Of a stretch of 64,000 nucleotides of DNA, positions 46,701-54,985 are shown in pieces. Within the stretch, counting starts at the first letter, position 1, and the number at the start of each line of letters is the position of its first letter. Origin of the DNA: TH-plancto1 sp043777375 (GTDB lineage Bacteria > Planctomycetota > Planctomycetia > Planctomycetales > Planctomycetaceae). A program made the position numbers and the translations under genes. The notes under the pieces are model-generated. The model was not told where the DNA came from. It saw only the letters and a list, made by a program, of their open reading frames with translations, and did no database searches. Where the stretch lies: positions 1 through 64,000 of the forward strand of contig JAYWHX010000047.1 of the NCBI GenBank assembly GCA_043777375.1, written 5' to 3'.

Positions 46701-47024
46701 GATGCGGTCGGTGAGGAAGTGGACTCCGCGGAGTGCACAGGGCACTGGAGTCGGCGAGAAGGTCCAGGTCTCTCCCCCATCGCGAGTGATCCAGCAGACA
46801 CCGCGATCGCCGACCGCGCAGCCGAACTTCGCCCCAACAAAGGTCAGCGCATGGAGCGCGGCATCGTCTTGCAGGGGGTCAACAGTCACTGCGCGAGCGA
46901 CTGGAGTGATCGCGCGCGGTGGCAATTCCTGGCACTGTCCAATCCGAGGGAGAAGCAGGATCAGCCAGACGGCCAACAGACTGCGCCGCCAGCGGGCATT
47001 TGTGGACTGGGGAAGTGTGTGCAT
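43740..47024 (-). CDS. YCF48-type propeller/CBM9-like exported protein
   Basis: A 1094-residue exported protein with a signal peptide (SLLAVWLILLLPRIGQC). Residues about 45-335 are a YCF48/BNR-type propeller: ITRDGGETWTF, IHTRDGGLTWQLIS, TTIDGGQTWTP, LHTKNGGISWAPP, SADRGRHWVP, ATQDGGATWRAV. Residues about 340-560 hold an alpha/beta segment (ALLMIHADSQQVPLGVTAYF) vaguely like the PIG-L/LmbE fold but without its HPDDE metal motif. A helical, TPR-like region follows (about 640-870). The C-terminus (about 880-1090) resembles a family 9 carbohydrate-binding/DOMON-like domain: SLDGKLTDACW, YDDKFLYLAGSLPR, DRDYNTYYGFSVDQRG. It is convergent with the split VWA gene. Confidence 0.82.
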   Translation of the reverse strand: MHTLPQSTNARWRRSLLAVWLILLLPRIGQCQELPPRAITPVARAVTVDPLQDDAALHALTFVGAKFGCAVGDRGVCWITRDGGETWTFSPTPVPCALRGVHFLTDRIGWAVGGYVAPYTRFASGVVIHTRDGGLTWQLISHDSTPPLTQVRFFDQETGMAVGDSSPSCSTGVLTTIDGGQTWTPVEGPRTNGWRTATLLPNGSGVVAGARGELGVLSRGQQLRNVENLKGLRALNATTIAADATGWLVGDGGWVLHTKNGGISWAPPEEELPSALRDCMDFQAVAQSGEHVWIAGAPGSVIWYSADRGRHWVPQPTGETTPWRAIHFADALHGVAVGDLGKILATQDGGATWRAVRGGGRRLALLMIHADSQQVPLGVTAYFSGEWGYRSGVVLLTRRDLGTDSLRNVPLAHRLQDAFSVVGGSSAMIDWRLPITVPDLDRDRDKLLEEWQLLTDQQLPHVVTTDLISKIRMWQPEVVLISKPAVTDAAGQIAWDAVQEAVSAAGDATGGTDLESLIGLPPWQVKKVFSHTRGEPGSQNVLAQDYLVRSGVTVDQLAEPAAARLFQGTDIVIRNEGLTLVRSELQNAAVAGQSLFGGLDIPTGGPARRTLSTASLDDIEERKNAIKRRQTFVSSSEQRMDSRSQGAEIIAQLLGTVDELPPDQGAKLLSDVARGYRERMLWDSAEQTTSLLLDLYPDHPEAPESAAWLLRFWTSAEISWQRLRPRLSKKTEFQMNPAIEQARFEAEFQKNQKRPGTLSSPEIDATPSGFDAFDSPVHVKPKGLDGILADDTTGADIVTAQAEQWRTQATKITGLIEKTSPGFFREPDVQMSMAALMRRSSRHADADHIIDQLLKLNSRDPWSLVAQGELWLLRPQALSPRPVLVCRKTGLAPSLDGKLTDACWVGAAEVLLTEQPPASAETGFVGAKESGRKVGLQVVGPRALVMMLYDDKFLYLAGSLPRAEGQSRDQPQHAGRSHDADLSRYDRLSFQFDTDRDYNTYYGFSVDQRGATSEACWDATGWNPKWYVAAYGDDQVWRFEAAIPWEELAPTPPTSGTFWAAGMTRVIPAVGLQGWNHPLTETPAPQTFGLLKFE

Positions 47025-47329
47025 GCTGGTCGCCTCCTTGCGAACAGATTCTCAACACCGCGGCCGAAATCTGGGAAACTGCCAGCTCCTCCGGGAGTGG
47101 TAAGCTATCTGAAACCCGCCCTGCAGGGGGAGAGAGGTTTTTACGGGACCAGCCAGTTCGAGCGATGGAATGATGCGAGGACTGTGTGACGGGATCGCAA
47201 CGAAGGTGACCAGCCACTATGGACTTGCGTTCTTAATCGATCCGATGACACAATGTGACATTCATTTTGTGAGCGATCAAATTCTGATGATCGTGTTGTG
47301 GCGGGCCGAGAGGGTGGGAGTCGAGCGAC
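47025..47329. other. Divergent intergenic region
   Basis: This 305-bp stretch lies between the reverse-strand propeller gene and the forward metallophosphoesterase. No confident promoter, palindrome or small gene was found. Confidence 0.5.
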
Positions 47330-48073
47330 TTGAGAGCGATCATCAGTGACATTCACGGAAACCTGGAAGCTCTTGAATCGGTGCTGGCTGACCTGCGCGA
47401 ACAGGGTGTCAACGAAATTTACTGCCTTGGCGATATCATTGGGTACGGCCCCAATCCCCAAGAATGCATCGATCTGGTCATGAAGAACTGTGCCGCCGTC
47501 ATTCTGGGGAACCATGATCAGGCAGCTCTGTTTGATCCCGCAGGGTTCAATGCGGGAGCCGAGCGGGCGATTCTCTGGACCCGCAAGATGCTGGAGAATG
47601 GGGATCGGATCGGAAACGAGAAACGCTGGGAGTTTCTGGGTGATTTGCCGCGCATGAAACGCGAGGAAAAATATCTGTTCGTGCATGGTTCCGCTCGGAA
47701 TCCCCTGAACGAGTATGTGTTTCCCGAGGACATCTACAACCAACGAAAAATGGAACGGATCTTTGGTCTGGTCGACAAATACTGCTTTCAAGGACACACC
47801 CACATCCCAGGCATTTTCACCGAGGACTACTCGTTCCTCAGCCCGGATGAGATCGATTTTCAGTGGGCTCTGACGGAGCGCAAGGTGTTGGTCAATGTCG
47901 GCTCAGTGGGGCAACCCCGTGATGGCGACAACCGGTCTTGCTACGTGATTCTTGATGACCAGAAGGTGCGATATCGCCGAGTGGCATACGACTTCGACAA
48001 GACGATTGCGAAGATTTATGCGATCGACGATCTCGATAATTTCCTAGGCGATCGATTGCGCGATGGTCGGTAG
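47330..48073 (+). CDS. Metallophosphoesterase family protein
   Basis: A 247-residue calcineurin-like phosphoesterase. Metal-binding motifs in order: SDIHGN at the N-terminus, GDIIGYGPNP, GNHDQAAL and GHTHIPGIF. This suits the small bacterial YfcE/serine-threonine-phosphatase-like subgroup; the substrate is unknown. The start is a TTG at 47330: it encodes the residue five positions before DIHGN, there is no room for a shorter product, and GGGTGGGAG lies about 10-18 bases upstream. No signal peptide, so cytoplasmic. It stands alone before the L25 gene, 190 bp away. Confidence 0.92.
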   Translation: MRAIISDIHGNLEALESVLADLREQGVNEIYCLGDIIGYGPNPQECIDLVMKNCAAVILGNHDQAALFDPAGFNAGAERAILWTRKMLENGDRIGNEKRWEFLGDLPRMKREEKYLFVHGSARNPLNEYVFPEDIYNQRKMERIFGLVDKYCFQGHTHIPGIFTEDYSFLSPDEIDFQWALTERKVLVNVGSVGQPRDGDNRSCYVILDDQKVRYRRVAYDFDKTIAKIYAIDDLDNFLGDRLRDGR

Positions 48074-48263
48074 GCATTCCAGGCCATCAGACACTGTCCG
48101 TTTGTATAGTCGAATGCCGGGCCGCTCCAAAGTTGCGTGGGTGCGGACGGCACGATATCATACCGGGCTTCTTTCCGCCGCAGCCTGATCCACTCGCTGC
48201 GTCGCGGAGACGTTGTTTGAGCAGGCAGCGATCGTTCGGATCGCTCCGTTTTGGGACGCAGTC

Positions 48264-48905
48264 ATGGCGAACGCAACAAAGATTGATGCACAGAAGCGAA
48301 CCGGTAAGGGAACACGAGCTTCGGCTCGCCTGCGCCTGGAAGGGCTTGTTCCAGCGAATCTCTACGGTCACGGCCAGGATTCGATGATGTTGTCGATGAG
48401 CGAAGACGTGGTCCGTCCCCTCGTTTACAGCGGTCACAAGCTGGTCGAGATCAATTGCGACGGCAAGGTGGAGACGGCCTTGGTTCGCGAAGTCCAATGG
48501 GACTCCTTCTCAAAGTACATCACTCATGTCGACTTCGTCCGGATCGATGTGAACGAGCGTGTCCATGTTGTGGTCCCGGTTCATCTTCGCGGAACTGCTC
48601 CGGGAACGGTCACCGGAGGCATCCTTGAGCAGCCGGTTCACACACTACATATCGAGGCTTCGGCCGCCGACGTGCCAGACTCGATCGTTGTCAAAATTGA
48701 CAAACTGCTGATGGGGCAAGCGATTCACGTTCGTGATCTCGTGGATCTGCCGTCTGGCGTGACGATCAAGGGTTCACCCGACCAGATCGTGGTGCACGTA
48801 ATTCCACCACGAAACGAAGTCATCGCACCGATTGAACCGGGTGCTGCTCAAAAGCAACCGGAAGTCGTAAAGAAGAAGCCTGGCGAAGACGCTGCTGCCA
48901 AGTAG
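48264..48905 (+). CDS. rplY: Ribosomal protein bL25 (Ctc form)
   Basis: A 213-residue long-form bL25/general stress protein Ctc, which binds 5S rRNA in the large subunit. MANATKIDAQKRTGKGTRAS is the typical N-terminus, followed by the LRLEGLVPANLYGHGQDS block and the TL5/Ctc C-terminal domain with VPVHLRGTAPGTVTGGILEQ and HVRDLVDLPSGVTI. A Lys-rich tail (QPEVVKKKPGEDAAAK) ends it. An in-frame ATG at 48213 would add 17 residues. The usual neighbours pth and prs are absent. A terminator follows. Confidence 0.97.
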   Translation: MANATKIDAQKRTGKGTRASARLRLEGLVPANLYGHGQDSMMLSMSEDVVRPLVYSGHKLVEINCDGKVETALVREVQWDSFSKYITHVDFVRIDVNERVHVVVPVHLRGTAPGTVTGGILEQPVHTLHIEASAADVPDSIVVKIDKLLMGQAIHVRDLVDLPSGVTIKGSPDQIVVHVIPPRNEVIAPIEPGAAQKQPEVVKKKPGEDAAAK

Positions 48906-48931
48906 TTCTTTGACCTCAATTCCGAATTCGC

Positions 48932-48967
48932 AAACCTCGCGACTCATTTAGAGTTGCGAGGTTTTTT
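48932..48967 (+). terminator. Rho-independent terminator of rplY
   Basis: AAACCTCGCGACTC / GAGTTGCGAGGTTT stem with a short loop and a run of T residues, 27 bp after the rplY stop. Confidence 0.92.
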
Positions 48968-49005
48968 CATGGGATTTGCGACCGACATGCATACAAGGAA
49001 GTCCA

Positions 49006-49041
49006 ATAAAAAACACCTCACTCGTCGAAACGATTGAGGTG
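49006..49041 (-). terminator. Rho-independent terminator of tRNA-Gln
   Basis: On the reverse strand CACCTCAATCG and CGAGTGAGGTG form a stem followed by TTTTTTATT, starting about 16 bases after the tRNA 3' end. The two facing terminators insulate rplY from the tRNA transcript. Confidence 0.88.
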
Positions 49042-49056
49042 CCAAGGGGCATCGAG

Positions 49057-49128
49057 TTACCCGACCAGGATTCGAACCTGGACAAACAGAATCAAAATCT
49101 GTTGTGCTAACCGTTACACTATCGGGTA
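49057..49128 (-). tRNA. tRNA-Gln (anticodon TTG)
   Basis: A 72-nt cloverleaf on the reverse strand. The acceptor stem is TACCCGA / TCGGGTA, the D arm contains GTGTAACGGTTAGCAC, and the anticodon stem ACAGA / TCTGT encloses loop TTTTGAT, giving anticodon TTG (CAA codons). The T arm is CCAGG TTCGAAT CCTGG. CCA is not encoded. A terminator follows it directly. Confidence 0.96.
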
Positions 49129-49184
49129 GTGACTGCAGCAGACACGATCTTCCCATGAAAGTTCGTCTCTGCTGAGTTGCAGAA

Positions 49185-51497
49185 GTGTATCGGATCCGAA
49201 AATTCCGACAAGCCGAAATTACCACTGAGTTTACGTCGGATAGACCCCACGCGTGTCACGACAGTCGATTTTTCAACTTTACCGATTGTGCCGACTTTGA
49301 CGGCAGTTTGAGGTCTCTCGGCGCCGATACTCCTGACACGGTCCTGAGCGAACAGACAGCTCTGGCATCGCTACGTCTGAGGAGTAGATCGACTGTGGTC
49401 AGGCGGAATCCCGCATTTCGAGTCGCAACCGGAGGGCTGACTGTCGCAGTCATCCTCTGTCTCGTGGGAGCAGTGTCGCTCCTCAGTTCAACACCCGTGG
49501 TGAAACTGAGTGACCTCTCCTCGAGCGCCCCGGCCAGTCTTCCAATTCAAGTGGCTGCAGCCGGTGATGTGGTCAGCCTGCTCCACGATCATCCTCGCAA
49601 GCCAGTTCCTGACCCACTTGAACAACCACCTGAAGCCGATGTCAGCGAACCACAAAGTGTGACCGCAACTCTCGATGAGGATCAGCCCGGCCCTTGGCAC
49701 CCCCGCCCGATCGATGACGAGCCCCAGTTCATTGAACTGCCTCCGCCACCGAGTTCCGATCCGGTGCAACTGGCTGGGAATTCATCGATCAGCGAGACCC
49801 GAGCTCCGGTCTTGATGACCAATCTGGAATCCGAAATCTCAATGCTCAAGGGTCAGGTCAGTGATCTCGCCCGCACCCAATTGGAAGGGCAATTGGCCGA
49901 GATACACCACGCTGAACAGCTGCTCTCCTCGCACCAGACGTGCCGGATGATTGAGACCCTGCAACATGAGGTCGACGAGCTGAAGAGTGAACACCAGGCA
50001 TTGACCGAGTCGCGACTGCTGTCTTTGGAGCAGAGCGAGCCGGTGACTGAAACTCTGCCCGCGACAAATGCGGAGAGCACAACATCCACGGTTCCGGAGT
50101 CCTCGGACTTCGATTCCAGATCGTCGGCAGAGCGAGTCCGCTGCATGCCAACGGAAGATGTGCTTGGGCGTTTTGATGTTGATATCAACGGAGCCACGCT
50201 TGGGGAACTGCTGGCAAAATTGGGCCCCGTGGCCGGTTGGAACGTCGTGAGCGGACCAGAGGTGCAAGGCACTGTGACCCACCGCTGGCAAGGTGTCGAC
50301 TTGAAAGAAGCTCTCACCCAATTGTTGAAAGCCCACGGATGGCAAGTACGCCTGGACGGCGAATTCGTCCTCGTCGAACCACTGCCAGCTGCCGTCACAC
50401 AGGGCACGGAGTCATCGGCCTCGTCTAGAGAAGGCGATAACAGTTCCGGGCCGATTACGCTGAAATTGGACACGGACCCGTCCGGGCAGGTTTCGCCCTC
50501 GATCGACTCGGATGATTCAACTCCCGCCCATTCTCGATCCGGTACATACACGGCTCGCACGCCACTCATGATGATGCCCGAGCCCTATCGGACCGGCCAT
50601 CTGCAGGTCTCGAGCCGCTCGAACAGCCCCGCCCCGCCCCGCACGGGTCGCCTGGTGATGAAGGACTATCCCGAAGTGATGGCCATGGTCACGCGATCGG
50701 ATTCTCCTCAGGCCGAGGCCGAGCAACGGGTCGAAATCGAAACAACAATCCTCCAGATTCAACATGCCGATGGGTCCCCGCGTGGTGGGTTTCGTCAAGC
50801 ACTGACCGTGACAGACGCTGGACCCTGCCCCAAATGCGGACAGTTTCATAATGGGCCGGTCGCCGGGACCGGACATACCTTGCAAGGCTGGCTCGATCTG
50901 GGTGACGGCACCAGCTGCGCGGTTTGTCCGCAGAGTCCTGAGCTCATCGCCTCAAAACTCAAACAGTTCACCGGCGCCTCTGTCATCTCCACTCCGCGTG
51001 TCGAGGTCCTGAATCAACAGCTGGCAGAAATTGGACTCACAGAACAGCATGGCTTTCGAAGAGTCATTGTCCGCAGCGAATCCCCTCACGAGGCCGTCGA
51101 GCTGAGTGAGGGAAGCGTTCAGCTCTCACTCCGGCCGACCGTCTTGAAAGACGGCATGATCCGCCTGGAAATACGCCCTTCGGACGCCAATTCGAACAGT
51201 CAGAATCAGTCTCGCGCAGCGGAGTCCAGCGGTGGTTTGCTGATTCCGCCCGGCAGCTGCGCGGTGTTGGCTGGTCTCTACTTTGAGAGCGGTGTCCCCA
51301 TCGAGTCCGAGAGACAGACGGGGATCCGCAGTCCCGTTGCCACTGAAAAGACTCCTCTTTCAGGCACGTACGAAATCGTCGTTCTCATTCGCACGCAGAT
51401 CGTGAATCGCACGAGAACTGCGGGGATCGACAACTCCGCATCGAGGGAGATCTCCGCACCACAAATTCCGGCTCCCTTGCCGCCACCCGAGTTGTAG
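49185..51497 (+). CDS. STN/secretin-like membrane-anchored protein
   Basis: Up to 770 residues; the GTG at 49185 is not secure, and starts nearer the membrane segment are possible. One transmembrane helix (LTVAVILCLVGAVSLL, about 85-100) is followed by a Pro-rich linker, a helical stretch (about 217-284), an STN domain (about 322-401: DVDINGATLGELLAKLGPV, VDLKEALTQLLKAHGWQVRL) and a secretin-like region (about 505-720: VEIETTILQIQH, TGASVISTPRVEVLNQQLAE, GSVQLSLRPTVLKDG, GGLLIPPGSCAVLAGLYF). Inserted in the latter is a CPKC...CAVC pair (about 547-581) resembling a zinc ribbon. The secretin pore signature is incomplete. It has no secretion-system neighbours. Confidence 0.75.
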   Translation: MYRIRKFRQAEITTEFTSDRPHACHDSRFFNFTDCADFDGSLRSLGADTPDTVLSEQTALASLRLRSRSTVVRRNPAFRVATGGLTVAVILCLVGAVSLLSSTPVVKLSDLSSSAPASLPIQVAAAGDVVSLLHDHPRKPVPDPLEQPPEADVSEPQSVTATLDEDQPGPWHPRPIDDEPQFIELPPPPSSDPVQLAGNSSISETRAPVLMTNLESEISMLKGQVSDLARTQLEGQLAEIHHAEQLLSSHQTCRMIETLQHEVDELKSEHQALTESRLLSLEQSEPVTETLPATNAESTTSTVPESSDFDSRSSAERVRCMPTEDVLGRFDVDINGATLGELLAKLGPVAGWNVVSGPEVQGTVTHRWQGVDLKEALTQLLKAHGWQVRLDGEFVLVEPLPAAVTQGTESSASSREGDNSSGPITLKLDTDPSGQVSPSIDSDDSTPAHSRSGTYTARTPLMMMPEPYRTGHLQVSSRSNSPAPPRTGRLVMKDYPEVMAMVTRSDSPQAEAEQRVEIETTILQIQHADGSPRGGFRQALTVTDAGPCPKCGQFHNGPVAGTGHTLQGWLDLGDGTSCAVCPQSPELIASKLKQFTGASVISTPRVEVLNQQLAEIGLTEQHGFRRVIVRSESPHEAVELSEGSVQLSLRPTVLKDGMIRLEIRPSDANSNSQNQSRAAESSGGLLIPPGSCAVLAGLYFESGVPIESERQTGIRSPVATEKTPLSGTYEIVVLIRTQIVNRTRTAGIDNSASREISAPQIPAPLPPPEL

Positions 51498-51559
51498 CAA
51501 CACATCATCCGCAGTCGACGTCGAGATTCCGACGCCCCCACAACCCGAGCCCGCTCGCT

Positions 51560-52813
51560 TTATTCGTCCTTCTCAAATTTCACGCTGATCTCCCCGCTGT
51601 TGTCACCGATCTCCGCCCACGAGTCGCGACACCGCAAGAACAGCTTGCCTTCGACAGGGGCTGTGAACGCTCCATCGACTCCCAGCTCGATTGGGTCGCT
51701 TAACTGATATTCGTGGAAGACTACCGCTTCTAGTCGACCTTGGCCGTCGCTCGCGCCCGCAGCTGAGAGCTTCTCAGCATCCTTGGACAAAGACCACTCT
51801 CCCTTGGTCGAGTACTTGTAGCTGACTCCCTCTTTGACGAAGAGCCGCGCCGGTTGCCAGCCGCCAGCGGCCTTGATTTTGGCGGTCATGGGACGTGTCA
51901 GGACGCCATTGAATTTGGCCTTCCAGTCCCAGCTGCAGAGGTCAGCGCGATAGCCTTGATCGAAGTTTTTCAGGAACTGGACGTACTCGAACGAGATCTC
52001 TTTCGCCATCGGGCCATAGACATCTTCAAAGCTGGAACGTTGCCCATTGAGCAGCGCCATCCCTAGCGGATGAAAGCGCGGGGCATAGTTCGTGTTGTTC
52101 GCGAGCAGGTGACACAGCGCCCAGCGCCACGCATAATTTTGCCAGCTGTCGCCGGTCTTCTGCCCAAGGTCAGTGATCTCGGTGAGCAGCTTGGGTTCTT
52201 CGGACTTGAGGTACTTGATGACTTCGGGATGACAGTTCACCGCGAAGTCTTTGTCTTTCCAATACTGGCCCATTTCGGCCATGCCTTCGGAGTACCATGT
52301 GGGTCCCGTGCGACCGAAATTCAGGACACAGTAGGCGTGGACGGCCTCATGCTGGGGAGTGCCCCGATCGGCCACCGCATAGACCACTGCCCGGCTGGCC
52401 AGGACCTCACCCGTGCGGGCATTCTGCTGCGTCTGGCCAACAGTGACACCTCCTCCGGCAAGGATATGGTCGAGCCCCTCGGCGTCCAAGATACCCGCGG
52501 GCCATTTGGCGACATCGCGGACAACGTACATATCAATCGATTGCGAGTTGGGGCGTCCCCAGTATTTGCTGATCAACACCAGCATCGTCTCGAGACGCTC
52601 GAGCAGCTCTTGCGCTTCTTCGGGAGGAATGTCCGTCTTGACCGCAAAGTTGCGGGTGCGGTACAGCGGCGGCTCTCCGGCTTTTTCCTCAATGCGAACT
52701 TCTAGCTTCACTGCAGCCTTCGCTGCACGCTGACCTTGAGCGTGAATTGGTGAGACCCAGGCAACACCGAATCCCAGAAGTACGAGCAGGCAATACAGGG
52801 CCAGGCGCAACAT
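51560..52813 (-). CDS. Secreted HExxH zinc-peptidase-like protein
   Basis: A 417-residue exported protein with an N-terminal signal peptide (LALYCLLVLLGFGVAWV, cleavage near IHAQG). A gluzincin-type active site is present: PQHEAVHAYC supplies HExxH, and the downstream WYSEGMAEM Glu is the likely third ligand. The N-terminal segment matches planctomycete DUF1570-type proteins. The last 60 residues (AFTAPVEGKLFLRCRDSWAE, then DNSGEISVKF) resemble an LecA/PA-IL-like galactose-binding sandwich. It is on the same strand as the methyltransferase gene, 51 bp downstream of it. Confidence 0.8.
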   Translation of the reverse strand: MLRLALYCLLVLLGFGVAWVSPIHAQGQRAAKAAVKLEVRIEEKAGEPPLYRTRNFAVKTDIPPEEAQELLERLETMLVLISKYWGRPNSQSIDMYVVRDVAKWPAGILDAEGLDHILAGGGVTVGQTQQNARTGEVLASRAVVYAVADRGTPQHEAVHAYCVLNFGRTGPTWYSEGMAEMGQYWKDKDFAVNCHPEVIKYLKSEEPKLLTEITDLGQKTGDSWQNYAWRWALCHLLANNTNYAPRFHPLGMALLNGQRSSFEDVYGPMAKEISFEYVQFLKNFDQGYRADLCSWDWKAKFNGVLTRPMTAKIKAAGGWQPARLFVKEGVSYKYSTKGEWSLSKDAEKLSAAGASDGQGRLEAVVFHEYQLSDPIELGVDGAFTAPVEGKLFLRCRDSWAEIGDNSGEISVKFEKDE

Positions 52814-52864
52814 GGATCGATTTCTCCTCAGACCAGCGACATGGTTGTCGCCTATCCGAAGAGT

Positions 52865-53563
52865 CTACCACCAGTGCAGGGGGTGCATCCACCACGAGGC
52901 ATTGGCGTAGCGGAACAGCACATCGAACCCGACAGCCATCGCGACCCACCAAACGAGGCGATAACACTCACGATAGTACCCGTATGACTGGCCATCGAGT
53001 GGCTCGCCTTTGACGAAGCCGAAGACATTGGGCCACCAGCGCGAGACCGTCTGGCGGTAGGCTTCGTAGTCAGCACCATGACGACTGGCCATGACCGCTT
53101 CTTCGACCGGCACCACCGCGAAGAGGTACAGCGCGATGATGGGCAACATCGAAGCTGCCAGGATTGGGCTCTTAATCAGCAACGGAAACGCAGCCACCAT
53201 GAGCAATGTGCCCCAATACAGTGGGTTGCGACAAACTGAATACGGACCGGTCCGGACCACATCGACGCTCTTGCGAGCACAGATATACGCTGACGCCCAC
53301 ACACGCAGTGCAGCCCCGGCGAAGAACATCGTCCAGCCGAGAATGTCGAGACCCAAATCCCAATGACCCGGGAGTGGAGCCAGGGGAGGATTCAGTGCTG
53401 TGAAAACAAAACCGATACCCAACGAGACTGCGGTCATCCACAAGCGTGCACGATAGGCAAAGGAACGCTTAACTGACGCTTGCGTTGCCAGGGGTGTCGA
53501 AATGTTCAAGGCCGTCGCACTCGATCCTGTTCGTTGGTCAATGTTGGCTGCAATCGTGTTCAT
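52865..53563 (-). CDS. Isoprenylcysteine methyltransferase-like membrane protein
   Basis: A 232-residue integral membrane protein of the ICMT/PEMT-like family. The ATG at 53563 is preceded by AAGGATG; an earlier start at 53632 would add 23 residues. It has several hydrophobic helices and the family signature RTGPYSVCRNPLYWGTLLM followed by VVPVEEAVMASRHGADYEAY and RQTVSRWWP, which form the SAM-binding C-terminal region. The methyl acceptor in bacteria is generally unknown. It is upstream of the HExxH peptidase-like gene and probably co-transcribed. Confidence 0.88.
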   Translation of the reverse strand: MNTIAANIDQRTGSSATALNISTPLATQASVKRSFAYRARLWMTAVSLGIGFVFTALNPPLAPLPGHWDLGLDILGWTMFFAGAALRVWASAYICARKSVDVVRTGPYSVCRNPLYWGTLLMVAAFPLLIKSPILAASMLPIIALYLFAVVPVEEAVMASRHGADYEAYRQTVSRWWPNVFGFVKGEPLDGQSYGYYRECYRLVWWVAMAVGFDVLFRYANASWWMHPLHWW

Positions 53564-53941
53564 CAGGGCATCCTTGCCTGGCTGCGTTTGAAGTGACGGA
53601 ATCTGGCCCTCTCCGACATCAATCGATGCCACAGAGTCTGTATTCTACGGGGCTTCTAGCACAGCCTGTCGCCGTAAGTCCAGATGTGTCTCATGAAGAT
53701 GAGTGAATATTCATCTCAGCACCGCAGAGATTGTGAACTCGGTCGAATTGTTTTGTACATGTTACAGATCCAAGAGGCTGCCCTTCCGCTTAATAGATTC
53801 GCAAGTGCATATGCTGGCGAATGATGTGGCGATTCGACATGAGGCTTTGTTTTGCGGCGCGGCGTTTGCCAAGCTGGTTATGCTGCTCCCATCACATGGC
53901 ATGACGCCGGGGGAGATGAACTTTGACATGGCAGGGATGCG
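53564..53941. other. Divergent intergenic region with palindrome
   Basis: This 378-bp region separates divergent genes. TGAATATTCA at 53704-53713 is a perfect 10-bp palindrome inside a wider GATGAG...CTC context and could be an operator. The long forward frame crossing this region (from 53703) is a shadow of the following gene. Confidence 0.4.
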
Positions 53942-54985
53942 ATGCTCACACGCTGGATTTCGGGAATCCTCCTTTCGCTGCTTCTCGTCCGTGCGGCTGC
54001 CGGGGCCTCATTCGCGACACCCAATTTTGTCGCTCATGCGTCAGATTCCAAAACCGCTGAACAGGTGGCCCGGACCGCCGAGTATTTCCGCAAAGTTCTG
54101 GCACAGGAATGGACCGGTTCTGAGCTGCCACAATGGAACACCCCCTGCCCGATTCAGGTCGCTGTCGGCAGTATGGGAGCCAGCGGCTCCACCACGTTCA
54201 CATTCGAAGGCGGTCAGGTTCACAGCTGGGATATGCGGGTCCGAGGATCGTTGGAGCGCGTTCTGGACTCAGTCGTGCCGCATGAAGTGTGCCACACCAT
54301 TTTTGCGTCAAAGTTCCGGCGCCCGTTGCCTCGCTGGGCCGACGAGGGAGCAGCCACGCTCGTAGAGCACCCCAGTGAACGACTGCGACAAGTCGACCTG
54401 CTCAACCGGGTCTTTGGACGGCGCCAGCAAATGTCACTCAAAACACTGTTCGAGATTCGAGAGTATCCTTCGGACCCCGAGCAGCTCTACACGCTGTATG
54501 CGGAAGGGTATTCACTCGCCGAGTTCCTTGTGCAGCGTACGGGGGCTGAGGGCAAGCGGGTCTATCTCAATTTTCTCGAAGACGCTCTGGATGGAAACTG
54601 GGATACAGCCATACAGGAGCACTATGGGTATGAATCCGTCCAAGATTTGGAGCAAGGCTGGGGCAAGTGGGTCATGGCGGGCAGTCCGAGCCTGCCACGT
54701 GAGTCTCAGTATGCGGTCAATGATGCAGCCCCGCTGCGTGGCGAGAGAGCGAAGCCTCTTCTTCTAGGACGGACGCTCGCCGCTAATGCGACATCCCAGG
54801 GCGAAGACATTGTCATTCGCTCGCAGAGCCCCAAAGAGTTTAAGCCGTTGGACAAGATTACTCGCCTGCTTCGTCAGCCCGTCGCCGACAGCTTGGAAGC
54901 ACCGATTCCTTCTGCTCTGCGGGCCAGTGACCTGAGTTCGCCTCCGGTGCAACTCCGGTTACCGGTCCGAATCTCGGCGAGATGA
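53942..54985 (+). CDS. Secreted HExxH peptidase-like protein
   Basis: A 347-residue exported protein with a signal peptide (RWISGILLSLLLVRAAAG). The catalytic motif is PHEVCHTIF (HExxH) and the third ligand is expected in RWADEGAATLVEH. It has the size and layout of peptidase MA-like/DUF1570 proteins common in planctomycetes. A tail of about 90 residues lacks recognisable features. The HExxH proteins here and at 51560 are not close copies, but they flank the methyltransferase gene. The substrate is unknown. Confidence 0.8.
   Translation: MLTRWISGILLSLLLVRAAAGASFATPNFVAHASDSKTAEQVARTAEYFRKVLAQEWTGSELPQWNTPCPIQVAVGSMGASGSTTFTFEGGQVHSWDMRVRGSLERVLDSVVPHEVCHTIFASKFRRPLPRWADEGAATLVEHPSERLRQVDLLNRVFGRRQQMSLKTLFEIREYPSDPEQLYTLYAEGYSLAEFLVQRTGAEGKRVYLNFLEDALDGNWDTAIQEHYGYESVQDLEQGWGKWVMAGSPSLPRESQYAVNDAAPLRGERAKPLLLGRTLAANATSQGEDIVIRSQSPKEFKPLDKITRLLRQPVADSLEAPIPSALRASDLSSPPVQLRLPVRISAR

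Noticed and set aside
53703..54365. 220-residue forward frame before and over the HExxH gene
   Set aside because: The 53942 frame has a signal peptide and HExxH motif; this frame has neither.
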